A DNA stretch of 5,225 bases from Quisquiliibacterium sp. (GTDB taxonomy: Bacteria; Pseudomonadota; Gammaproteobacteria; Burkholderiales; Burkholderiaceae_E). The first letter of the stretch is position 1. Every line of letters starts with the position of its first letter. The notes under the pieces were generated by a model that did not search any database, had not been told where the DNA came from, and saw only the letters and a program-made list of their open reading frames with translations. Shown here in pieces: positions 1-5,225 of the stretch. Location of the stretch: contig JALRBB010000454.1 of NCBI GenBank assembly GCA_023257915.1, positions 1 through 5,225 of the forward strand, in the 5' to 3' direction. Both the position numbers and the translations under genes were made by a program.

Positions 1-301
1 CGGCTTGCGGCATCAGCTCGAGCAGTGTCAGATGCAGCCACTGCAAGCCTCCGAGTAAGGTCAAGCCGACCACGACCACCGCGCCGATCATCATGTCAAC
101 GATCCCGAGCCTGGTGCGCGCGATCGTGTAGTCGGCAGCGCGCTGGTGGGCGAACAGCGTGATGCGCTCGGCGAAGGCAGCGGGAACCTGAGCGCGATGG
201 AGCGCCACATGCCGCACCTGACGGGCCGCGAGCCAGAGCTTCAGAGCCAGCGTGGTGAGCAGCGCGGCGGCGAACAGGGCACTAAAGGCGATTGGGGTCA
301 C
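1..301 (-). CDS. M48 family metallopeptidase, Ste24/CAAX-protease type (N-terminal part, cut by window edge)
   Basis: Reading the minus strand from a GTG at 301-299 gives 100 residues open to the window edge. The N-terminus is a hydrophobic helix (about residues 3-24) followed by KLWLAARQVRHVALHR, a stretch AERITLFAHQRAADYTIARTR (residues 45-64) and a second hydrophobic segment (about 70-92). This is the pattern of the N-terminal membrane domain that precedes the HExxH zinc-protease domain in Ste24-like M48 peptidases. The catalytic HExxH motif would lie beyond the window and cannot be checked. Family members are inner-membrane zinc proteases; in bacteria the substrates are mostly unknown, with membrane-protein quality control proposed. 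An in-frame TGA at 334-332 limits the 5' end, and the GTG is the only ATG, GTG or TTG in frame between it and residue 19, so the start is forced although no good Shine-Dalgarno precedes it. The gene is divergent from orn, a neighbour arrangement I recall from Burkholderiales. Family assignment is from recognised sequence pattern, not from a search. Confidence 0.85.
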   Translation of the reverse strand, partial: MTPIAFSALFAAALLTTLALKLWLAARQVRHVALHRAQVPAAFAERITLFAHQRAADYTIARTRLGIVDMMIGAVVVVGLTLLGGLQWLHLTLLELMPQA

Positions 302-410
302 TCTGGGCGGGCTTGTCGCAAAGGGCGTGGTTCAAACAGGGCGCCTCGATCCGACGGCCGGATGCCGGCGGCAGCGCAGCGCGGAATCCGGCTATGACAG
401 AATCCAGGCT

Positions 411-415
411 GGAGA
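411..415 (+). promoter_or_regulatory. Ribosome binding site of orn
   Basis: GGAGA lies six bases before the ATG at 422. It fixes the start of orn, because the next in-frame ATG lies inside the catalytic DMEMTG motif and could not give an active enzyme. No convincing -35/-10 pair was found in the 120-bp divergent gap (302-421) on either strand. Confidence 0.8.
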
Positions 416-421
416 AAAATT

Positions 422-1036
422 ATGTCACATGGTTCGAGTTCTTCTGCGACTGCGAGTGGCGCGCTGACCGCAGCGCCCAATGAAACCTGGCTGATCTGGA
501 TCGACATGGAGATGACCGGATTGAATCCGGCCACCGACCGGATCATCGAGATTGCCGCGGTCGTCACCGACGGCGATCTGAATCTGGTCGCACAAGGTCC
601 GGCAATTGCCATTCATCAACCCGATTCAGTGCTGGCCGGCATGGACCAGTGGAACACATCCACGCATGGTCGCTCCGGTCTGACCGAACGGGTTCGCGCT
701 TCCAGCGTCACCGAAGCCCAGGCCGAATCGGTGATGATCGATTTTCTGCGCACCCTCGTGCCGGCCGGCAAGTCGCCGATGTGCGGCAATTCGATCTGTC
801 AGGACCGCCGTTTCATGGCCCGCTACATGCCTCGCCTGGAGGCCTGGTTTCACTATCGCAATCTGGACGTCAGCACGCTCAAGGAATTGTGCAAGCGCTG
901 GCAGCCTCAGGTGGCACGCGGGTTCGCCAAGCGAAGCGCGCATACCGCGCTGGCGGACATCATCGAGTCGATCGACGAACTGCGCTACTACCGCGAGCAT
1001 TTCATCGTGCAGCCGGCGGGCGCTCCGACGCGCTGA
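422..1036 (+). CDS. orn: Oligoribonuclease (3'-5' exoribonuclease, DEDDh family)
   Basis: The 204-residue protein is Orn, the enzyme that degrades RNA dinucleotides and other very short oligonucleotides to mononucleotides in the cytoplasm; in many proteobacteria it also clears pGpG, the product of c-di-GMP hydrolysis. The DEDDh set is complete: D28 and E30 in IDMEMTGL, D128 in [10 protein letters not shown], and H174 and D179 in SAHTALADI. Other hallmark segments are [11 protein letters not shown] (40-50), the [11 protein letters not shown] block (114-124), [14 protein letters not shown] (143-156) and the C-terminal YYREHFI (189-195). E. coli Orn is 181 residues; this one carries a Ser/Ala-rich extension of about 16 residues before NETWLIWID and a short C-terminal tail. 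The start is supported by GGAGA at 411-415. The gene is divergent from the M48 peptidase and converges on the MATE gene 63 bp downstream, so it is probably monocistronic. Identification is very secure. Confidence 0.98.
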   Translation: MSHGSSSSATASGALTAAPNETWLIWIDMEMTGLNPATDRIIEIAAVVTDGDLNLVAQGPAIAIHQPDSVLAGMDQWNTSTHGRSGLTERVRASSVTEAQAESVMIDFLRTLVPAGKSPMCGNSICQDRRFMARYMPRLEAWFHYRNLDVSTLKELCKRWQPQVARGFAKRSAHTALADIIESIDELRYYREHFIVQPAGAPTR

Positions 1037-1063
1037 GCGACTGCGCCGCGAAACTCGCCTGCA

Positions 1064-1080
1064 GCGGCGGCCCACGCCGC
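1064..1080. terminator. Possible GC-rich hairpin between convergent orn and MATE genes
   Basis: GCGGCG at 1064-1069 and CGCCGC at 1075-1080 form a perfect six-pair stem with a five-base loop in the 63-bp gap between the two convergent stop codons. Neither side has a U-tract, so it is not a canonical intrinsic terminator; it may pause polymerase or protect 3' ends. In sequence this GC-rich, such a short stem can also arise by chance. Confidence 0.25.
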
Positions 1081-1099
1081 GTACGCCCGCATCGCCGCC

Positions 1100-2497
1100 T
1101 CATTGGCCGGGGGGTGCAGCGTTTGCTCCGGCCTGTCGTTCGTCGCGCCAGATCCGAAGCAGCAGCCAGGCCAGTCCGAGGGTCGCGATGATCAGGCTGA
1201 CAAATCCGGCGATCCAAAAGCCGATTGCGCCGTCCCCGGCGGTGCCGAACAGCGCCAGCCGGGCGTTGGCCGGGAGCATGAAGGTCAGCGCATAGCCGCC
1301 TCCGATCCCGACACCCCACATCGACACCAGGTATACCGCCATCGGCGCGCTGGCGACCTTGTAGGCCCTCAGGATGAAGCCGAACTGGGTCTGCATGCTG
1401 TCGAACAGGTGGAACAACGCGACTGCCGCAATCAACGGCAACGCGGCTTGCACCACGGAAAGGTCGTTCGAGTAGGCCGCGGCAATCTGGCGACTGCCGA
1501 GCAAAAGCATCGCCGCGGTGCAAAGCGCCGCCAGCAGCGCCATGCGCAGACCGTTTTGCGCGAAGCGTCGTGCCCGCACCCGGTCCTGCGCGCCGATCGA
1601 CTGCGCGACCAGGGTGCTGGTCGCATGGGCGATGCCGATACCGACCATGTAGCACAGGCCGGCCAGATTGGCGGCGACCTGATGGCTGGCGGCAGCGGTC
1701 GAGCCAAGGCGCGCGACAAACAGCGCCATGAACGTGAATGAACTGACCTCGACCAGATAGGCCGCACCGATCGGCAGCCCCAGCATCAGCAGCTCGCGCA
1801 TCGGTGTCCAGCGGGGAAGGCTGAAACCGCGCAATTCAAACTTCGCGTAGCCGCTGTCCAGGCGAATCCAGGCGAGCGCCAGCAGTGCCGTGGTCCAGGA
1901 CAGCACCGCGGTTGCCACGCCGCATCCGGCTCCTCCCATCGCCGTCAGTCCGATCGCATCCCAGCCATGCATGAACAGCGCATTCAACGGGATCTTGAAG
2001 ACGAGCGCGGCCAGGTTGACGACCATCACGACCCGGGGACGTGAGATCGCCACATTCATCGAATTGAAGGCACGAAATAGCAGCGCGGCGGGCAGCCCGG
2101 CGGCCGTGGCCCAGAGATAGGTGCGAGCCAGGTCCGCCACTTCGGGCCGCGGTGCGCTGAACGCCAGAAAGGGCTCGTTGTAGATGAGCACCAGGCATCC
2201 GGGTACTGCCAGCGCCAGCGCGACCCAGAGCGACTGGCGAAACATTTCGCCAATCTGGCCAAACCTGCCGGCGCCATAGTGCTGGCCGACGATCGGCGAC
2301 AGGCCCAACAGCGTCCCCATCAGACCGATGTAGATCGTGACGTAGATGCTTGCACCGAGGCCGATCGCCGCCAGATCGATCGCCGACAGGCGGCCGGCCA
2401 TCACGGTGTCGATCACTCCGTTGGCCATCACCGCCAGCTGGGCGATGAAGACCGGCCAGGCCAGGCGCAGGATCTCCCGACGCATGCCGTTGATCAT
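1100..2497 (-). CDS. MATE family efflux transporter, NorM-like
   Basis: From the ATG at 2497 this is a 465-residue inner-membrane protein with about 12 hydrophobic segments in two halves, matching the usual 450-460 residues of NorM-type MATE pumps, which export cationic drugs and other organic compounds using a Na+ or H+ gradient. The first half contains IDTVMAGRLSAIDLAAIGLG and LSPIVGQHYGAGR; the second repeats the pattern with LGLPIGAAYLVEVSSF and HQVAANLAGL. Counting from this start, D30 (in IDTVMAG), E250 (in YLVEVSS) and D366 (in HLFDSMQ) fall at nearly the same positions as the functional D36, E255 and D371 I recall for Vibrio cholerae NorM, so the coupling and binding acids look intact. 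Longer starts exist (GTG at 2602, ATG at 2596 and 2593), but they overlap the upstream gene and have no clear ribosome site. The chosen start also has only a weak one (GACGAG). It follows the ArnT-like gene by 55 nt, so cotranscription is likely. The substrate cannot be predicted. Confidence 0.92.
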   Translation of the reverse strand: MINGMRREILRLAWPVFIAQLAVMANGVIDTVMAGRLSAIDLAAIGLGASIYVTIYIGLMGTLLGLSPIVGQHYGAGRFGQIGEMFRQSLWVALALAVPGCLVLIYNEPFLAFSAPRPEVADLARTYLWATAAGLPAALLFRAFNSMNVAISRPRVVMVVNLAALVFKIPLNALFMHGWDAIGLTAMGGAGCGVATAVLSWTTALLALAWIRLDSGYAKFELRGFSLPRWTPMRELLMLGLPIGAAYLVEVSSFTFMALFVARLGSTAAASHQVAANLAGLCYMVGIGIAHATSTLVAQSIGAQDRVRARRFAQNGLRMALLAALCTAAMLLLGSRQIAAAYSNDLSVVQAALPLIAAVALFHLFDSMQTQFGFILRAYKVASAPMAVYLVSMWGVGIGGGYALTFMLPANARLALFGTAGDGAIGFWIAGFVSLIIATLGLAWLLLRIWRDERQAGANAAPPGQ

Positions 2498-2552
2498 CGC
2501 ATCGATCTCGTCGCGCCCGGACGCCGGCGGGTTGCATCGCGGACAGGATTCA

Positions 2553-4262
2553 TCATCGTTTCGTGGTGCGCCTGAGCAGCCGCAGGCGCTCATCATCGTC
2601 ACGCGGCCGGCTTCCGTCCCAGATCAGCTTCCAGCCCGGCTCGCCCGCCGCCTTGGTGCGTGCCAGCGGGCCGGTGTCCTGGCGCAGCATCCAGTCGCAT
2701 TGGCGACCCGCTTCGCCGAAGCGCAAATGGGCGAAGTAGTACAGCGTGGCACGCTGGGCACGCCCCAGGTCCGGCGCTTCGATGCAGTCGTAACGCTCCG
2801 GCAATTTCGTCGCGACGGCGACCGCGATTTGCCGATAGGTGCTGCGGGCATTGAAGGCAGGTAGCCAGAGGGTCATCAGCAAAAACCAGGCGAGCACCAG
2901 GCCGCTGCTGGACAGCACGACCGCACGCCAGATCATCGGCGGTTGGCGCGATACCCTCCAGCGCACCAGCAACACCCACGCCACCGTGGCGGCCAAGCCA
3001 AGCGCCAGGTCGAACATGATCGGACCGGGATCAAAGCCCGGCGCGATCCGCTCGGCGCTGCGCGCCATCTTCGGTGGAAATCCGGTCAGCAGCGCACCCC
3101 AGTAAGCCCACACCGCAAAACCGATGACGCTGAAGGTCATCACCGAAAACCAGTCGATCAGAGAGATCAGGCTGCGTGCCAGCGTCGGAAGCCCAACTGC
3201 CGCCAGCATCGCCAGCGGCCACGACAGCGACAACAGATCCTTTTCGCGCGATTCGATTGTCAACAGCGCGGCGATGCCCGCGGTGGCCAGGCTCAGCAGC
3301 GGCAGCGCGACCGCCGGCTCGCCAAGGCGTCCGCGCCAGCGCAGCACCGCCCAGATCGCCATCGGCCACGCCGGCCAGAAATACCACGGTAGTGTGCGGG
3401 CCAGGTACAGCAGCCCGTCCTTGCCGATTCCGGACAGTTGAGCCGCATTCCACGCCAGCCAGGCCGTCAGATGGGCTTGCGCCGCAGGACCGGCATTCGC
3501 AAGCGCGATCGGCCATGCGGTGCCGGTACACAGCGCGACCAACACGCTGGTGGTGATCCAGCGGGTTGCGACCAGCCGGTAGGGCGCCGACACCAGCGGC
3601 AGCAGGCTCACGCAGACAAGCATCATGCCGGCTGGCAGCAGGCCACGGGTGGCGACGCTTGCCCCGATCATCAGGCCGGCGATCAGTCCACCGACCAGGG
3701 GTCTGCGCAGCGCAATCGCCACTCCGTACAGGAACAAGGCGTAGAGCATCAGTTGCGCCGCCTGCGTGGTGGTCTCATGCAGTCGTGCGATGACGCCGAG
3801 CGTCGCCATCAGGATCAGCAGCGCGCAATCAGCGATCGCCCGTCCGAAGTCAATCCGGCTCGCGGCCGCGCCAAACGGATCGCTGGGCATCAGCCCGGGG
3901 CGCTTGAGCAACTCGTAGGTTGCGTACCAGAAGCCGACCAGCAGCAGCACAATGCCGCTCGCGGCGGCAACACGGGTCGCCGCATGCTCCGAGACGACCG
4001 GAAGCAGTCGTGCGAGCAGCGCAGCGAACCAGAATGGGAACGGACCTTCCTCTGGAACCGCGACGCCGGCGATATTGGGAACGAGCCAGTCCTGAGCGGT
4101 GCCGCGCGCCATCGTCAGCGCGACCCCGAACCCGGCAGCGTCATCGTGACGCCAGGGATCCCGGCCGACGAAGCCGGGGATCACGTACAGCAGGGTCAGC
4201 AGCAGCACACCCCAGCGGGGTAGCTTGCCAGCTTGCGCTTCGGTGACCAGGAATGGGCGCAT
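2553..4262 (-). CDS. ArnT-like GT-C membrane glycosyltransferase (GT39/GT83 type), substrate unknown
   Basis: The 569-residue protein has about 13 hydrophobic segments followed by a soluble tail of roughly 100 residues, the architecture of ArnT, which moves a sugar from undecaprenyl phosphate onto lipid A on the periplasmic face. The first periplasmic loop, GRDPWRHDDAAGF (33-45) followed by DWLVPNIAGVAVPEEGPFPFW (58-78), aligns with the ArnT loop that carries the catalytic acid (compare WYPDETRY, DWIVPHL and FEKP in E. coli). D40 or D41 is the likely catalytic acid. Residues 338-356 (SREKDLLSLSWPLAMLAA region) sit where ArnT has its SKGKLPTYILP motif, but with poor identity, and the conserved EKP is EEGP here. 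The relationship is therefore distant and the sugar donor and acceptor cannot be named. Cysteines C493 and C522 in the tail could form a disulfide. The ATG at 4262 has no Shine-Dalgarno and lies 12 nt after an intrinsic terminator; a GTG at residue 19 (4208) would cut into the first membrane segment region and seems less likely. The MATE gene follows 55 nt downstream. Confidence 0.8.
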   Translation of the reverse strand: MRPFLVTEAQAGKLPRWGVLLLTLLYVIPGFVGRDPWRHDDAAGFGVALTMARGTAQDWLVPNIAGVAVPEEGPFPFWFAALLARLLPVVSEHAATRVAAASGIVLLLVGFWYATYELLKRPGLMPSDPFGAAASRIDFGRAIADCALLILMATLGVIARLHETTTQAAQLMLYALFLYGVAIALRRPLVGGLIAGLMIGASVATRGLLPAGMMLVCVSLLPLVSAPYRLVATRWITTSVLVALCTGTAWPIALANAGPAAQAHLTAWLAWNAAQLSGIGKDGLLYLARTLPWYFWPAWPMAIWAVLRWRGRLGEPAVALPLLSLATAGIAALLTIESREKDLLSLSWPLAMLAAVGLPTLARSLISLIDWFSVMTFSVIGFAVWAYWGALLTGFPPKMARSAERIAPGFDPGPIMFDLALGLAATVAWVLLVRWRVSRQPPMIWRAVVLSSSGLVLAWFLLMTLWLPAFNARSTYRQIAVAVATKLPERYDCIEAPDLGRAQRATLYYFAHLRFGEAGRQCDWMLRQDTGPLARTKAAGEPGWKLIWDGSRPRDDDERLRLLRRTTKR

Positions 4263-4274
4263 TGGTCGGTCGTT

Positions 4275-4306
4275 AAAACAAAAGAGGCAGCTTGCGCTGC
4301 CCCTTT
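4275..4306 (-). terminator. Intrinsic (Rho-independent) terminator of the L31 transcript
   Basis: On the minus strand an 11-pair stem (AAAGGGGCAGC paired with GCTGCCTCTTT, one G-U pair) is capped by a GCAA tetraloop of the stable GNRA class and followed by a U-rich run, TGTTTT. Stem, loop and U-tract all have the right order only for minus-strand transcription; read on the plus strand the G-U pair becomes an A-C mismatch and no U-tract follows. It lies about 118 nt after the L31 stop codon and ends 12 nt before the ATG of the ArnT-like gene. Confidence 0.88.
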
Positions 4307-4333
4307 ATGTAGTCTGCACCAGGGTGGGAATGA

Positions 4334-4374
4334 TTGGGGAGGGGCTGACCGTGATTGGTCGACGCAATCCCCAA
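4334..4374. repeat. Inverted repeat in the L31 3' untranslated region
   Basis: TTGGGGA at 4334-4340 and TCCCCAA at 4368-4374 are perfect inverted arms, 27 bases apart. Nested inside is a smaller stem, GACC at 4347-4350 with GGTC at 4357-4360 and a six-base loop. The heptamer TGATTGG also occurs twice in direct orientation (4331 and 4352). In RNA the two stems could stack into one extended hairpin with internal loops. Function is unknown; it lies between the palindrome next to the L31 stop codon and the intrinsic terminator. Confidence 0.5.
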
Positions 4375-4393
4375 AATGCCACCAGTCTCGCTA

Positions 4394-4415
4394 TGCCGCA
4401 ACCCGGGTTGCGGCA
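4394..4415. repeat. Perfect 22-bp palindrome just after the L31 stop codon
   Basis: TGCCGCAACCC is followed immediately by its exact reverse complement, centred on a CCCGGG. On the minus-strand transcript it begins eight nt after the L31 stop codon and would fold into a nine-pair stem with a CCGG loop. There is no U-tract, so alone it is not a standard intrinsic terminator. It may be a first, upstream hairpin of a tandem terminator, a 3'-end stability element, or a protein-binding dyad. The sequence symmetry is certain, the role is not. Confidence 0.7.
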
Positions 4416-4423
4416 CTCGACGC

Positions 4424-4681
4424 TCAGTCGCTCTTGCTGGAGCGCGCGAATTTCTGGCGGAACTTCTCGACGCGACCAGTTTCGACGAGGCGTTGCTGGG
4501 CACCGGTGTAAAACGGATGCGACTCCGAGGACACGTCCAGCTTGAACAGCGGATACTCCTTGCCGTCCTCCATCTTGATCGTCTCGCGCGTGTTCAGCGT
4601 CGAGCGGGTGATGAACTTGAATCCGTTGGAAACGTCGTGAAACACGACTTCCCGGTAATTGGGGTGAATGCCTTCTTTCAT
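4424..4681 (-). CDS. rpmE2: 50S ribosomal protein bL31, type B (zinc-free form)
   Basis: The 85-residue protein begins [20 protein letters not shown] and contains the diagnostic [12 protein letters not shown] block (49-60) and [10 protein letters not shown] (69-78) of type B L31, a large-subunit protein at the central protuberance that bridges to the small subunit. It has no cysteine at all, so it is the C-minus form lacking the zinc ribbon of the zinc-binding L31. The length matches the usual 80-90 residues. The ATG at 4681 is preceded by AAGGA nine bases upstream. The gene has its own apparent promoter (4748-4777) after the rho stop codon and its own terminator (4275-4306), so it can be a single-gene unit. 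In several bacteria the C-minus form is a zinc-starvation paralogue repressed by Zur; here the consensus promoter and the place beside rho suggest it is the constitutive L31, though I cannot see whether the genome has another. Confidence 0.97.
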   Translation of the reverse strand: MKEGIHPNYREVVFHDVSNGFKFITRSTLNTRETIKMEDGKEYPLFKLDVSSESHPFYTGAQQRLVETGRVEKFRQKFARSSKSD

Positions 4682-4690
4682 TGCTCGGAA

Positions 4691-4695
4691 TCCTT
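4691..4695 (-). promoter_or_regulatory. Ribosome binding site of the L31 gene
   Basis: AAGGA on the minus strand, nine bases before the ATG at 4681. It lies just downstream of the leader hairpin at 4707-4729, so folding of the leader could affect access to it. Confidence 0.75.
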
Positions 4696-4706
4696 ATGGC
4701 TGCGAC

Positions 4707-4729
4707 CGCCCGCCGCGGATGTGCGGGCG
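4707..4729 (-). other. Hairpin in the L31 mRNA leader, with an alternative pairing partner
   Basis: CGCCCGC and GCGGGCG on the minus strand pair perfectly over seven positions around a nine-base loop, 11 nt upstream of the ribosome binding site. The left arm exists twice: the heptamer CGGGCGA (plus-strand reading) occurs at 4724-4730 and again at 4734-4740, so the right arm at 4707-4712 could pair with either copy. This could be a leader element for translational control, as L31 synthesis is known to be autoregulated in E. coli, but no homology to that leader is claimed. Confidence 0.4.
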
Positions 4730-4747
4730 AATTCGGGCGAGCTCTCC

Positions 4748-4777
4748 ATTATATGCTGAATTAGTGCTGGCTCGCAA
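4748..4777 (-). promoter_or_regulatory. Sigma-70 type promoter for the L31 gene
   Basis: On the minus strand a perfect -10 box, TATAAT (4753-4748), follows TTGCGA (4777-4772, four of six matches to TTGACA) at a spacing of 18. Transcription would start near 4741, giving a leader of about 60 nt before the ATG at 4681. The promoter lies 15 bp after the rho stop codon. No extended -10 TG is present, and no obvious Zur-like dyad overlaps it by eye. Confidence 0.75.
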
Positions 4778-4791
4778 CGCAGGCGCGGCGC

Positions 4792-5225
<434 letters not shown>

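Noticed and set aside
357..369. GCCGG-ATG-CCGGC hairpin upstream of orn
   Set aside because: Five-pair stem in GC-rich DNA with no U-tract and no positional link to a start or stop codon.
302..421. Candidate promoters in the orn/M48 divergent gap (for example TATGAC at 393)
   Set aside because: No acceptable -35 at 16-18 bp spacing on either strand, so no promoter is called.
516..530. CCGGATT-G-AATCCGG inverted repeat inside orn
   Set aside because: It encodes the conserved TGLNP part of Orn and is short; codon content is enough to explain it.
649..1191. Plus-strand open frame of 180 codons overlapping orn in another frame
   Set aside because: The orn frame is unequivocally coding with all catalytic residues; this one is Arg-rich and runs through the convergent gap into the antisense of the MATE gene.
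1002..1655. Minus-strand open frame of 217 codons overlapping the MATE gene and the end of orn
   Set aside because: Out-of-frame shadow of the MATE gene; Arg/Gly/Ala-rich with no membrane segments or recognisable motif.
1836..2537. Minus-strand open frame of 233 codons within the MATE gene
   Set aside because: A frame-shifted reading of the MATE gene; composition is Arg/Gly/Asp-rich and unlike any family.
3438..4223. Long plus-strand open frame (261 codons) opposite the ArnT-like gene
   Set aside because: It is rich in Gln, Arg, His and Asp, the expected antisense reading of a Leu/Ala-rich membrane protein in GC-rich DNA; no family pattern and no ribosome site.

Overview
The window reads as GC-rich chromosomal housekeeping DNA from a betaproteobacterium, most likely of the order Burkholderiales. 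This rests on the proteins (a type B L31 next to rho, an Orn of the proteobacterial kind, an M48 Ste24-like peptidase beside orn) and on my recollection that the order rho, L31, membrane genes, orn, M48 peptidase is common in that group. No mobile element, phage gene, CRISPR array, tRNA or rRNA is visible, and I see no strong sign of a new system. The unusual material is RNA-level structure around the L31 gene.

Layout, left to right. Positions 1-301, minus strand: the N-terminal 100 residues of an M48 Ste24-type metallopeptidase, cut by the window edge. Positions 302-421: a short divergent intergenic region in which I find no convincing promoter for either side. Positions 422-1036, plus strand: oligoribonuclease (orn), complete with all five DEDDh residues. 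Positions 1037-1099: convergent gap with a small GC hairpin. Positions 1100-2497, minus: a NorM-type MATE efflux protein. Positions 2553-4262, minus: an ArnT-like GT-C membrane glycosyltransferase, probably cotranscribed with the MATE gene. Positions 4263-4423: a structured gap holding a perfect 22-bp palindrome, a longer inverted repeat and a textbook intrinsic terminator. Positions 4424-4681, minus: type B ribosomal protein L31. Positions 4682-4791: an L31 leader and promoter with a perfect TATAAT. Positions 4792-5225, minus: the last 143 codons of rho.

How the genes fit together: rho and L31 are general transcription and translation genes. L31 appears to have its own promoter and terminator, so it can be expressed separately from rho. 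The ArnT-like and MATE genes form a two-gene envelope/transport pair whose functional link is not evident from sequence. Orn finishes RNA (and pGpG) degradation and is transcribed toward the MATE gene. The M48 peptidase is divergent from orn. The main puzzle is the ArnT-like gene: its start codon lies 12 nt after the U-tract of the terminator, leaving almost no room for a promoter, leader or ribosome binding site.
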